DNA from: Tomocerus qinae | Taxonomy: Eukaryota > Arthropoda > Collembola > Entomobryomorpha > Tomoceridae | NCBI GenBank assembly: GCA_020055645.1 | Contig: CM034547.1 | Span: 15,780,513 to 15,844,512 of the forward strand | Length of the DNA: 64,000 nucleotides | Reading direction: 5' to 3' | Part shown: positions 13,301 through 27,400 of the stretch, in pieces | Layout: every line of letters begins with the position of its first letter | How positions within the stretch are numbered: position 1 is the first letter of the stretch | Translations under genes and position numbers: made by a program | Notes under the pieces: model-generated | Told to the model about the DNA's origin: nothing | What the model saw: only the letters and a program-made list of their open reading frames with translations | Databases searched by the model: none

Positions 13301-16300
13301 ACGTGTGTAGGCAATTTATTGGTTCTGTCATAATTTGGAAATGTCAGCTATATATCCTCCTATAAGGTAGAAATGGTGTATAGCTGGAGTAGAGGACATA
13401 TCACCGTATACTAAGAAAAGAAAGTTGTAAGTAGGAATAATACAATTAGAAACAACGGACTATCTTGGTAAGAATATGGGTTTCCAATTCAAGTTAAATA
13501 ACGCAAACGTAACGTAACCTTTCCCCAGAGCCTACAGACGTTAACTGAAATGAAAGAATAAAAATTCAATAAGAACGACTTTCTCTGGCTGACTATTGGA
13601 AGTAGTAAGTAGGAATGGGTGAGACAGCAAGACAGAGCACTCCCTCCCGATATGGAAATGAATGCAATGCATGGTTTTTTGGTAAGTATAAGTAATGCAT
13701 GGAATTGTCAAGATTAATGGTTCTTTGTGACTTTCTAGTACACACTGCTATAACCAGTCCATGTAAGTATTATGTAGTCAGTACTACTGATCCTTTTACG
13801 GAATGCTTCATTCAGCCAATGCGACTGGGGGAAAGAAACATCTTGACAACTCGGTATGTTCTAATGTATTTAGGTAGCAAATCAAACAGACTTGTACCTC
13901 CAATGCAACTGTGACTCCTATATACATACATCGTTCAAGAAACCTTTATCGACTCTGTTAAATTGAATCATGGGAAAGGAAGAAAAGGGAACACAGGAAG
14001 TCTAAAATAAGATGGCAAGACGAAAGAGGAAGAGCAGATCATAAGCTAAGCTGACTCCAGTACCGGAGAAATAAGAGAGAAGACGTTGAACGAACAAGAC
14101 GATATCAAATTGACATAGGAAAAAGGCAGCCCGCTTGTATGCTTTAATTTATCACGAAGCTTAGACGTTCCTAGTAGTTGTAGCTACTGTAGCTAGGTAT
14201 CTGTATTGTATTACTCTGTGTCACTGTGCAAATACAAGAGTCTTTCCTCTGGAGCGGAAGGAGGACTAACGATAAGCTCGCACGGCCTGCGCTAAGACAT
14301 TTCTCTATTAAACTCCTGCATCATACGACTCCGAAGGAATCTACTTACATCCACGAGAAATCATTTCTCACACAAAATTCCCATTCTTCCTTGATGAAAG
14401 GGAACAAAAGCATCTGAGCATATATAACTTGTTCGTTAACGACAATAAAAATACAAGAGTATAGTACTCTATTTAATGGCGAATATACATTTATATGATA
14501 AGTATTGTCTCTATCTGTAAGTACTGGGATTACAGATGGTAGTCACCTCATAATCATCAAATAGACAGAATTACAATACAAAACCAGCATGTGGAAGCAT
14601 TTCATTTAATTGAAAGCCATATATTGCCAATCGCTTTCTTATCTTGTAAATGAGAAAGCGCAAGTGCCTGATTCTAAGGATTCGATCTCAATTACCAGAC
14701 TAAATAGGAAGCCAAAGTTATGAGAACCCAAAATCATTCCCTGAACTGAAATGAATCCCAATAACAAATCCACTTTTACACTCGACTTGTTACTTTGAAT
14801 CACCCCACTCTAACTACAAATAAGCCATCCTAGATAAGCATACACCTTGACAAAAACCGATTTAGGTAAATAAACCCTTTAGGTTTTAACTAGTTCGACT
14901 ACCAGGCAAATCTCCCAGGCTCCAAGTTACTAGAGACAGGTTCTACCTAAGGCAGGATGCAAAACTCAATAAAGAGTAGCAAGACGACGAAATGAGAGAG
15001 AACGGATATTGGATTTCCCGAGTACAAAGCCTGAGCGTGAGAAACATTTCTGGCGATGAGTGTCTATTATCATAGTCACAAATGACTGCTGGGATGGCAT
15101 ACGTTCTTTACAATGACAAATCATACTAGGGAATTCCAACTCTAATAAGGAAACAATAAATTGCAAATTCTATCAAAATGCATGTACATAGGCAATAAGT
15201 AAATATATGAGACAGATAAATAAATCTACCGATCTAATAATATAGTAATTTTCTCTGAAAGATATTGTATACCTAGTTGCTCTCCTTTTCGACCTTTCCA
15301 ACGGAAATGTCAGGTACAATTAATGAAATTTTAGAAGAACCACCCTTGCAAAGCTAATTTTAATTAGAAAGATTTTATTTGCAAAAGAAATCTTCATTTC
15401 CACTTCGAAGCTCGCAACAACCTACTACATTTATCATTATCAGAATAATAAAGCATTAGAGTGTACTCGGATTATCTATATTATTACGTAGCTAATGCTG
15501 TAGTTCATTAATATATGCGCATCATTACTTAACAATAAATTGCATCCCAGAGTAGACTACCAAATGGGAAAAGATGTGCTTTTCAAGCCAATAAGTTCAA
15601 GTATGTTTGAAATCTCAACTGATTTTCAAGTTTGTAAATCAGCATTGATAAAAGGATTAGAAACATACTTCGGTTAACTACGTAGACAAAGTTATTCACA
15701 GCAATTTATAGAAAAGTAGGGATTTAGTAGCCCACCCAACACACACTCATGGAGGAGAAAGGCAATCAGCGGAATGAAAAGGAAACCCAATTCCTTTTCA
15801 ACTGCAGATATAACTAAGCTATATAGGAGAGGAATTGTAAGGCAATCGTGCTATTCAATTGAGCATTGAAGATTGGAGTGTAATTCAGACTTTTGAGAAA
15901 ATAAAACGATGGGAGTATTAGGACTGTGAGCTCATTCTGTTCTTGTCAGTACATAAAAGCAAAATAAACGACATGTCACGTCATGCCGTTTATGCCACCG
16001 TATAGCAGAGTAAAGCTGTGCCTTATCCACTTACACGTTTAAAGCCCTGACGACACGGACTAGACTGATGAATCTTTATCGGATCAGTCTAAATAAATAG
16101 AAGTTATATGTAACAGTAGGGCAGAGCGAGATCCGTCTAGGCCACCGTCGATCCAATACTTATCTTTTATGACTTTTGTAGAAGAAAAGCGCTATTGTGT
16201 TATTATTGAATTGGAAGCTAAACCGGCAGTAAAGCAAGCTCACGTCTTTGCTTTTTGCCAACGATGTGGCTGGCTGGCACCAGATTCCCCAACTCCAACC

Positions 16301-18708
16301 GCAGCAAAATTCCAGCACACGCGAATCCAAGAGCTATTTTTCATTTGACAGACAAGGCACCACCGAGATGATTTGCCAGGAATGCGTCTTAGAAACTAAA
16401 GAGCTTGCGTTTCATCTTGCTGTTTACGATAAGACAAGGAATGAAGAAATGCTTACTTATTGTCAACAGTTTTATGTCTCTCAAATTGCATTTCTAACAC
16501 AGTCGCACGTACAAAGTTGCAGACGGAGCAAACTGTCGACGTTTTCGGATGAGAGAGCAAGACAAATACGTAAAATTCAAACGGAATGAAATTAGCAAGA
16601 CTCCAATTACATACAGCCAGTCATTAATTGCAATGGTAGCAGAGATTCATGCTGTTACATTTTACGTCTTCCTCAATGGCTCAATTCATCCATCCGAGGT
16701 TGGCCACATATTGCACTCAACGAGTCACCACCATAGTTGAAATTGTTGAAAACCTTGCTAGGCATTTATGTAATGTCTCTATTCTTAAGACACATGCGCC
16801 TACTTTTATATCTCTTTACATAAACAAGATTCTTCCTAGATATTACGTAACCTATTTTGAAAATGAAGTTTTCTCAAGTAAACTTTAAATATTCTTAAGG
16901 TTCCCCTCTCTGCTATGGTTGATCCACATATGAACCAAGGCGTAGTATTTGATTTGCATGTGTGATACTTATTTTGTCTTTTTGTCAAGTACCAATATTG
17001 AAAATGGCTTTATTTAATAAACTAAGTCGTTTTCCGTGGAACTTCAGTCCACATCTGCTGCATGAGTCTTCTCTATTACATTACGTTTAAGTCTTCTTGG
17101 TTGGAGAGGAAAGCGGAAAGCGTTGGTTGAGAAGTAATCTAAGCAATTTATTACTTAAATGGAACATCATTGTATTAATTCTATAATATCCTAGCCTCGC
17201 CAAAAACTTTTCCCTACGCGAAGAGGTAGCCTTAGAGTAGACGGTTGTCGGCATTTGCTAAGAGTAGTGGCTACATAAACAAGATAGGGAACACTGTGCA
17301 GTAACGCAACGTTGATTCGATTCAATTTAATCTGAGACTAACTCTGGCATTATAATTTAATCTTCTTTTCAACTTGAAATTCTCAAGCTCCAACGAACCA
17401 GACCAAATACAAACCGTAATAGTGAGTTAAGTTGCAACTTTACAACTACCAACTATTAAGAAACTGTTTATTTATGACTGTACGAAATTGCACAATATAT
17501 TCCACGATTCATTAAGTTCCTCCCTACACAGTCGGAGGTACATTCAGCAATTAAACAGACTATATGCTTTTCACCAGTTAAACTTCTCTAGCAAAGTCAC
17601 TAGATTACTTGTCGTATCACATAAATTACATTATTAAAATTATACAGTGTAAATAAACAAAGATTACAATTAACTAATAGATATAAATAATGCTACTTTC
17701 CTTACGACAATTAGCAAATAGTAATTAGTAATTCCACTATTAACTTACTAAAAAGTAAGATTTATGAAGTAACATTTACTACGACTTACGTTTTCTATAA
17801 AATATAATGTTAGCAGCCTACGGATTGTAATTATTTTGATACTCGTGATTCTGCCTCATTTACCGGAGTCCGATAAATATCGTTCACAAAGACTTACTAC
17901 TGCTAACGCCTGTTGTAAGGAAATTAGAGAAGATTGCTCCTAATTGTTAAATTAATTACATTAATGGTGGTGTTGCTACAACCAAGCGTTGTCGACTTGT
18001 CTCGACTAGGATCTGCTTGCTGTATAGGTACATAAACAAAACTCCTATGAAAACATTCCAAGTTCAGTCTTATTCTGTAGAAACTTGTAGGAAGCAACTC
18101 TCGATATTTACGAAATAAGTTAACACTAAGCTCAGTGATGTACGTTGAGTCGTTGAATGAAACAAGGTGAAGTAAATCTGCATCTAAACTCGTTTCGTCC
18201 TTTGCCACTCATTAAGACTGTCTTATATTATACTTGTACTAATGTTGTCTTCGCTTTAATCTGTTTGAATCCATTAAATATTAGATAACAAACTTTCAAG
18301 GACTACATTGACAAAATTCTATAATTAACACTTGCTTAATGCTCTCTAAATTACGGTAATTACGACAGGAAGGAGTGTTAAGAAATATATGCTAATGTTC
18401 CAGCTTAGCATAAACAACTGTTATTAATTTATATCTGTCACTCCACCCTGTGGATTATAGACTTAATAACTTGCAATTTTACAATCACTGATTTAGTTAA
18501 TTTATACGTGCGAAGTAATCTCATACTCATTTTGTAGCAAAACATCAGTCTTTGCAGTTGAACTTTTTATGATTAAAATACAGATAGCGTATTAATAGAA
18601 TATATTTACGAATAGAAAAATATTGAAACTTATAGGAACTTAACCTATTTGAATTTTTTATAAATGTCAGAACGTTATATTGCAAGATGGATCAGGAATA
18701 ATTTTGTA

Positions 18709-18884
18709 CTGGGTGATTTTAGGTGACAAAATATATTTTCATTGCATCTAGAACATGAAAAGTTCACCTCCAGCCTCCAGTTCCACAAAAGCAAAGTGAA
18801 AGTTTCATGTAGGCTTTAAAGGTGAAAAGATAAATTTGATACACAAGGTGAAAGTTGTATAAAACATTTTTTTAAATCGCCCTG
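18709..18884. mobile_element. Short MITE with imperfect TIRs and TA flanks (Tc1/mariner-like)
   Basis: The left end reads ctgggtgatttta and the right end, reverse-complemented, cagggcgatttaaa: imperfect terminal inverted repeats of about 14 bp. Both ends are flanked by TA (18707-18708 and 18885-18886), the target duplication typical of the Tc1/mariner superfamily. The 176-bp body has no coding capacity and contains several ggtga strings. The antisense open frame crossing it (18805-19185) is a by-product, not a gene. With such short ends a chance match cannot be excluded. Confidence 0.4.
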
Positions 18885-21800
18885 TATAGATAGATATTGA
18901 TTGATGTGTTACTTTGGAAAGTACTTCTATAAATGGCAGATGTAGCAGAAGTTTGAAAAAGTTATTTTGGCACCCTTTTACATTCACATCGGTGGTTTGT
19001 ATCACTGACGTGGTTAAGTGGATGGGGAACATAAATATACTTAACTCAAAAGACAGGAACAAAATTTCCACAAAGTATTGCATGAAAGTAATACAGTGTA
19101 CACAGAGATACTTATTCGAAATGGAATCAAAATGAAATTGGGTAGAAATGTATAGGGACAAATTCAGACGCCTGAAGCTTGTCATTGTAAATTAGTCAAC
19201 TATTCACTACCCAATAACCGTACAATTTTGTTACACAGAAGGTGACAATGAGATAACGTTATCAAGGGACGGAATAAATAAGTGGATAAAAAACATCTCC
19301 TTGTGACGCTTCAGCTGTCGCCGCTTTCACCAACGGAGAAAGTTTGTCGTGTGATAACCGCGTAACATTGTCCGTAATTGCACTTTCACACAAAGGTACA
19401 CCACTTTATACAACTATAGCCACCTTTAAGTACTTTGAACATTCGAAAGTTTTCTGATATTAAATTCAAACGTTCATTTTCATGTAAAACTTATGCTAGA
19501 TTAATTTATAAACAAAAGTTACTAGTTGGCATCAGTGGTATATAGAACACCATTTCGTTTGAAAGAAATGACGTCAGACGTCGAATTTATGACAAGTTAT
19601 ACTAATTAACACTAGAATTTCACTTTGTACTTACATAATATTTGCACATCATATGAGCTAAGTGCTAACAGAGTAGGCAAATATGACTAGTATAGTAAAT
19701 AACATACCTAATAGAGTACACTATTAACTCCAATATTTACTGCTCTGTGGTATTAATAATAGGTTCTTTGAATTTCAATTAAACTAAAGGCATCATCGAA
19801 AATACCAAGAACGACTACACATAAAGTGTAATCACATTTGCCAACAAAATTAATATAAAGGAAGAAGTTGGAAATAGGAAATGTTTAATTACTATTTCGT
19901 ATAAACCAATTAGTAGTCTTCAGTAAAGCTTTAAGTTGAGTCAGAATTGTAGGGCCATGAACGTTTTCTGAACAGCATCTGAGAATCTTGTAAATTGAGT
20001 ATGTTATTAGATATGTATTATTTATTACTTAGAAGTTAGAACAGGTGCTCTAACACCCATACACAAGTACACGTCAATTTGGAGTACATAATTACATACT
20101 AGAGTAGTAAAAGTATAACTGTGAACATGAGGCAATAATTATACAGCGATAATGTGATACCATAGTATAATAGGTTGTCGTTTATACCGACAAAGAATGT
20201 TCTTTGGTTTTGTATAACCCTTAATCATTGGTGGAAATAGTATAGTATACAGTATGTCTTGTCCTTTAGCTAAGAACAGCTAGGGACACGTTTTGGAGTT
20301 TCACAGAAAATTATAGATAATTACAGGTGTGTGCTTACCTTACGTGTTAGAGATGTGTAGTGACAAAGTTAGCTATAGTAACTTGAAGTAAATACACATT
20401 ATGCACGATAACGTAAAGGGTATTTACTTATCTGTCTGACTAGACAATAATGTGTTGGGCAATAATTATTTATGTGAAGAGTCATAGATTAGTTTTATGA
20501 GTGTAGTAAGTATAGCATGAAGGAGGGTCGTATATATTATATACCGTTTCGAAAAGGAATGTAAACAATAACAATGAACTGGCTGGAAGTCATTGACTTG
20601 TCAAGACTTGTTGGAATGGAGAAGAAAATCATCTCTTACCTTAAACTTGTATGACAGTTGGTCTGGAGCCGGAGTCGGAATTGGGAGTAGTAGTAGGTAT
20701 GTTATGAATTAATAGTAAGTCGGAGAACACGAGCTGTTTTTTTTGTTTGTGCGATAACACTTGGTTTGCAACATCACTGTGCAGAGTAATGATGAATGTT
20801 AAATTAGGTGTTTATCAGAATGGAGTAGAAAACCATGTATTTAGTTTGTTTACACGTTAAGCGTACAGGTGTTAGTGTATACCTTTACACGTTTGTTTTT
20901 GTTCAGATAGAGTTTTGCAGAGAAAAAACGGTGTAGGTACGCAGGAGTATTTTATTACATGTTGCGAGCACACGAGCTTTGCAATAAATAAATATGCTGC
21001 TGTTGCTGCCTCACTTCACCAATCGGTTCTGGAAAGATACTTATAAGATGTTAGATGAGATAGATGCGGTTGGCGAGATGAAAGAGTAGGCTCAAGGTGC
21101 TGCGCTAGCTGTCTAAACGAACACTAGACTAGACTCCATGTAAAAACAGCACAAGTAAGTGTAGTCCATTAACATCAACAGTTCGATTTCGCGAGAAATA
21201 TTGCACAGATCTCTATTTCATATAGACACTACGTACAGATAGTGCACAAGCAGGTATGTTTTTGTAGTTGTCGAGCATTGATAAAGAGAACTCTCTAAGA
21301 TTCACTTATCTCCCTCACTGTTCAGCATTCAGCACCAAGAACGAATAAAGTACGTCTCTCAGAGGTAGTTATATGCTATACAACTCGCTTTATGCAACCG
21401 AAAACACTGGACCGAATAGCAAATCTAAGACCAGACAGTTTATCTTATCCCAGAGTCGTAGACGAAGATAAACGGAGTATATAGGACTGAAGATTCCGAT
21501 AGTCTGTCAACTTCTATCGACTATTCTCCGAATGCCGACGGTTAAGCTCACTGTCAACCTAGGCGAGTGTTTTTGTTTACTGTCACAAAACGACTCAAAA
21601 CACAATGCTCCTTCCAAGCACCTCCTAATCTTGTTGATTCCACTCAGTGGAATACCAATTTGCAATCTTCACTCTTCACACCACAAACGACGCTCCTACA
21701 CTGAAAATAAAATCAAACTCTATATTATTCTATCCACCATACTCGCATCTTCATGAAATCTTTCAGCTTCCCATTTTTTGCTATACATTTCTTTCTATTT

Positions 21801-24425
21801 ATTTTCAAAAATGATACCATTCTACTTACAATTACATAGTACGGATATATTATTACCTAAGGAAATGAGAACTTTAGAATTTGCTTCATTAGTATCAATT
21901 ATCCAACAAAAGTAAAAGGAGAGAAAACACTTTCTCTACGTCCCTTCCAAATGCCTTAAACATGTACAATGCATATAATATTATAGAGCGTGTATATAAA
22001 CTACTAGCTTCGAAAAAGATAGAACAGCAAGACAAATTAATGTTTACATAACTTTCACGTTCCAAGCTATTCACGAAGAATTAAAACGTGTTACGGTCTA
22101 TTGATAACTACCTAGTAATTAGTGTCATTCTACATCGGCTCGTTTAACATGACATGCCCGCTGCCTTACAATGGTTAACCTGAACCATTTCAACTTACTA
22201 AACCTTGACATTTATTCTATTTACTTTTGTAATTATTAGTTGTCTGTCTACACAGCTTTTTATAACGTGCAATTTTAAGTATCACCACCCAATCACTCCA
22301 TTAGGATAAAACTACCAGTAATTGCAATACAGGTAATAATTTTACAGATTACATAAATACACCTTTGAACTATAAAAGAGTTTTCCAATCTAACGCTTTG
22401 TATAATTGAATCTTTTATTGCCTGCCTACATCACCTATACCTACAATCATACTGCCGTGCTGCAACCGCAACACGTACCTACTTGCGGATTTAACTAAAT
22501 ATATTTAAGATACCTATTAGTTTAAAGGACAATGAACACTTTGGGTATCACCTTTTTCACTGTGTGTCATAATAAATAATTTTCTCCAGTAGTCAAAGTA
22601 GTCTTAAAGGTTTCTGAAAGATTTTCTGCAGTTCATGTGCTTTGTAGTGAACTTAAATTGAATTATGTTTATGAATTTCACCACGTAAATGTGTACTTGT
22701 ATTTCTGTGTAGGATTGCAGTAGCACATGAAGATTTACGTTGCAAGAATCACAAGTCAGCTGGCCCAGCTGACAAATTCGGAAAATCCTGTGGTATTGCT
22801 AGCAATGTTTTGAAGCGAAAACTCTTATTAGTTTTAAGTGTTTGTACGTTGAATTGAGCGTTTTAATTTAACGTTTTAATATTATGATTAGTGTTTCAAT
22901 TTCTGTCAGCTACTCGTCATCTTCTGTTTTCACCGGCACCGGTAAATCAAATAGTCTTAAGATAAAGTGTCATGTATATTTTCAGAAATAACGATTTTCA
23001 CATGGATTCACTTCTACCATTATTGACCTTGAAATTCAAAATACATTGTATTATTTTAGAGATTCTTAAAAACCCTACATCAAACATCAGCCGGACACTT
23101 TAGAATTGCTTTCAGGAGAATGTGGTTGTAACTCATCTTAATTAGGGTCTCTAATTTAAATAGGATCATTTGGTAAATAAGTAATTACTACCGTTCACTA
23201 ACCGGTATTTTGTTTTTAATAGGACTACTCAAAATCTACGAATTCAGAACCCTTGGGTGTAAAAGTGTTTTAGGACAAAAAGATGATTTTCCCTTTCATT
23301 GAGTTCACTTCTTACTCATTTTGTTACCTGGCAGTGATAGCCCTTAAGGGAAGGTAAGGTTGAGTATAAGGAAATGGTACTTCTAATAGTGTATATAATT
23401 TTGACAGGAGGTTGTGATTGGAGGTGGGTTTGGCTGACGTAGTGTTGGGTTACTCATACGAGCTAATTTAATTCAAGTACTTGATTATTTATGAGTAATC
23501 ATATTTAATGCTCTAGTACTAGTACTTATCAGCACAATACTTTAAATGCATACCAAGTGTACACATGCACATAGATCCTGTTTCAAGCTTCACACTTTTT
23601 GTATCAAGTTTTCCGTGTGTACTTTAGAGTGTAAAATAGTGCCTTGTAACAATGACTTTGAATTTTCCAATTTCTACGTAGAATTGTACATAGGTTTTTG
23701 CAAATTGAATAAAATGTCATTCACTTGTGTCTGTTTATGTATGAATTTGAATAAGTGTATTTATATGCAGCGAGTGTACACTGAGAAAAACTTGGAGTTG
23801 ATATTATAATGTGTTTTTCTTTCTTGATAACTGTGAACTGAAGGGAAAAAATGAGAAATCTATGAAAAAAGTTTTCCGTTTGCGCTGCTAACTATTCTTG
23901 TCACGATATTTTTATGTCTGATCTCTGATATCGGAACGATTTGCAGTTAGAGTAGCGATTGTGTCACTTGACTGAACTGTTGAGTGTGGTTGTGGTATAT
24001 TGGAACGAAAAAGTGATATAGATTAGGCTGGACATTGGAGGAGCCGAAAGCACGTAAATGTATGTAGTAAGGTATTGGTCTGTTTGATTCCGGAAGGACT
24101 GTGTAAATAAAGATATACGTGAAGAAGAATCAAAAAGTTTACTTTACACTTTTGTGTTTGTAAGGTGCAATTCGCAAATTAGTGCGATTTACAGTTCGCA
24201 ATAGTCGACTGGCACACGTAAAGGCAGAGTATAGTCCAAGTCCTGTGAGTGCTGAGTGAGTAGCGCCATATAGTTCTCTTCCGTAAGGACGTCCGTGCTT
24301 TCTATCCTTATAATAACCCAAGGCACAACGTTTCTTAGGACCAAAAATAAAAGCTGGCGGAGAGCGCACCCGCATATCCCAAATCTAAAGCTAAAGATAC
24401 AAATAATCCGATTCGGATGTCGGGG

Positions 24426-24445
24426 AGTAGTAGTAGTAGTAGTAG
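24426..24445. repeat. (AGT)n microsatellite
   Basis: Nearly seven uninterrupted AGT/TAG units. It produces artificial Val or Thr runs in overlapping open frames, which are not genes. Confidence 0.85.
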
Positions 24446-27400
24446 ACATCGTTTTTTTCCGTGCACACCACTCTTTCTTTGGCTCCTTGGTACGACTTAG
24501 CACTCATGTTCATGTTTAGCACAGCTCCTGTCTATATCTGTATTTGATACGTATATTAGACAGCATTCGTTGTGGTAGTTATCAGAATTCACTAGCACAC
24601 TACATACATACGTATGTTCATAAAACTTTTCTTATTATTATTACCAATATAATAGTTTTCTCTACCCTATGCCATTATAGATAGAGAAATTGAAGACTTG
24701 AGGCATACCACGATTACATAACGTTGTATAACATGCAAAGCTTAATGAAAATTTAATATCATAGGAAATACAAGAAGTCGTCCTGCAACGACTTATCGTC
24801 TGATCGTCTCAGCAAAAAATCATTTGCGCTTAATGGCTATCGGCTACAGATCCGTAGGTAGACCTAAAGAAAGTAGTTCTACTTGGCTCATCCCTTCCTT
24901 CCCTTCTAAGTTTTACTAATGTGAATCTACTCCTGTAACTTTATACATACACACATAATATTCCGACTCAAGTTAATGTGTCATAACCCAAATTCATCAA
25001 CTATTATTGTATTACTCTGTAATCTACAACGGAAAGGCGTAACGTGGCGGAGTAGTAAAATCATTCTGTCTCAACCCAGCCAAGACACAAATATGCCGTG
25101 CCGATGATATGCAGACCATTGATTGCACTCGTTTTAATAGAAATAGATATGATACTTTCTTGGCAATAGATTCTACATCTTTGTGGCTGAAATAAGTACT
25201 CAGCTATAGTAAATTGCTTTATTGTGGTATGTACACCAGGAATGTACATACAGTATATAGCTACATACCATATACAGGCATATTACATACAGATGGCTAG
25301 GATGCATGCAAAATATTTATTATCTACAGTCAAAGTCAAAAGCACAATAAATCGTAGAAAGTAATGGGGAATTGCAAAATGACCTAATAAATACTCTACT
25401 CATTCACTGTGATCTGCACGTAGACCTGCGTGTCTCTTTTAATTTTGTCAGTTTTCCATCCTACTGTCCTTACTGCCAATAGTAAAACCTGGCATTTTCT
25501 AGTGTCATTTTAGATGTACAAGGACCTTATCATATTCCTTTGTGTCCTTTTACGTTATTCACTCATATTATAATCAAAATTTACTGCTGCAGTATCAAGT
25601 TAGTTTACCCTATTTTTTCTAGCCTTCCTACGTGATTACAAACTAGAAATCCAAGCCAAAGTGGTACTTGATCCACATCAAACTCACAATAACTTACAAT
25701 CCCTGTCCACTGCAATGCACAATTGGCAAGCAGAAAAATACACTATTTTAGGTAAATCTAATTATACAGAATACTTAAATTTAATAACATCGTAAAAGCC
25801 ATTTTACAGCTCTCTCCATTATCTGGGAATGCTTTCCATGCTGCTTTTAACAGTTCCCAGTTTTTACAACTCAATTACTCCACAATGATCATAATATATT
25901 CAAACGAATCGTCAGGAAACATTTTGCACTACATTAAAGTGAAGAAGTATACCAAACAATACACCTAATTAAATCACAGAAGGGTATACGATTTCTAAAG
26001 CGCTTGTTTTTCTTTTGTATTTTTATTAATATTGTGTTTACAATGTCGGGAAAACAACAATATTTATGGCAAACGAATAGCTATTATATAAGTACATCAA
26101 CCCATGTGTCTGTAAAATAAGTTCCAAATCAAAGAGGTATATTATTGAGGTTTTACCGTTACTTGTATATAGGGTACCGAGTAAGGGAAAGGAGGGCACT
26201 AGTAGAATTACTGACTACCGATGCATTTACAAAAGTTAAAGAAATATTTACTGCATATTTATCAGTAGATTGTGATCAACTTTGATTTGTAATAAAGAAA
26301 TTCTGCTTGTGATGAGCAGTATGCATTATAGCATAAATTTGTAGCCTTGGTGTAGTTATAATACTACTAAATGTAAATACATGGTAAGCTATCCGGCAAA
26401 GTAAATACGTATAACTTTAATGAAGCTCAGTCATGAAGTCTACGGGTTCTAATGCGAGCATTTAGAGTTTTGCAGCGTTTGGTTTGCATGGTCTGCCGTT
26501 ATTGCAATAAAAACATTTGTGATAGAGAATTTCTGCATTGCAGTGCACTTTGAGAGTCAAATGCAGCAGAGATCAAAGAAACTACGTAGAAAGGAGTGAG
26601 GTAGGAGAAAATGAATGTAAACTACTTAAGTATAATACCGTAAAAATCCAAAAGCAATGACGACAGACAAATTCCAAGGGAAATTGTTTTTCTCTGTGCT
26701 GCAAAAACTGAACTGACACTTTGTCCTAAAATGCTGCTAGTGTGACTTTTTTACAATTCAGTTAATGAGTTCCGCTGGTCTATAAATAAATCAGAGGGCG
26801 AGGGCTCAGTCACTCAGTCTCATATGGATTCCTTGATTTTATTATGTATCTAGATTTCCCATTCATCCTCTGCTCTGCTCAGCTAGCTCTCATTGTCAGT
26901 TTTCTGTTGTAGATTTGTATCATGTAAATATGTGCTGGGTACTGAGCACTGAAATGGAGTCTGTTGTACTTCTAATTTGCACACACAATACATTCTATTG
27001 TGCAGTGCAGATATACGTATCTTTGTTGTACTTGTTCTCGAGCGGCTAGATCCATCGATAAAACAATAGGAGACAGCTGTAACTCAAGATTTCCCTATAA
27101 CTCAACGAACAAGAGCTTTACATGAAGGTCTGGCTTTCCTACTTGTATAGGTGGTTCCAATAATAAAACAGCCTAACTAAAAAATTGGACAGTAAATGCT
27201 TTGTTTGTTTCTCCCCAGAAGAATTTCCCTATTACTAGCACATCCAATCGAAGAAAATTGCCATTTTTAGTTTTTTACTGAGCTGTGAGCCCGCATATCT
27301 TCTTTAGAATGCCATTTACTGGTGATGAAAAAGAAATCAGCAAAACTTTCCAGGAATGTGCAAGTGCTGCTCAACTACTTTACAACGAAATGAATCGTCT

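Noticed and set aside
16248-16589. 113-codon open frame with a ZAD-like segment (MICQECVLETKELAF)
   Set aside because: Only one CxxC pair is seen; the N-terminal pair, the folded core and any C2H2 fingers are missing, and no splice partners were found. Probably chance.
18805-19185. 126-codon minus-strand open frame
   Set aside because: Low-complexity hydrophobic composition, and it overlaps the MITE end at 18884. An artefact of repeat sequence.
24139-24519. Overlapping open frames on both strands near 24.2-24.5 kb
   Set aside because: They owe their length to the AGT microsatellite and a locally higher G+C content; the two strands cannot both be coding and neither shows a family motif.
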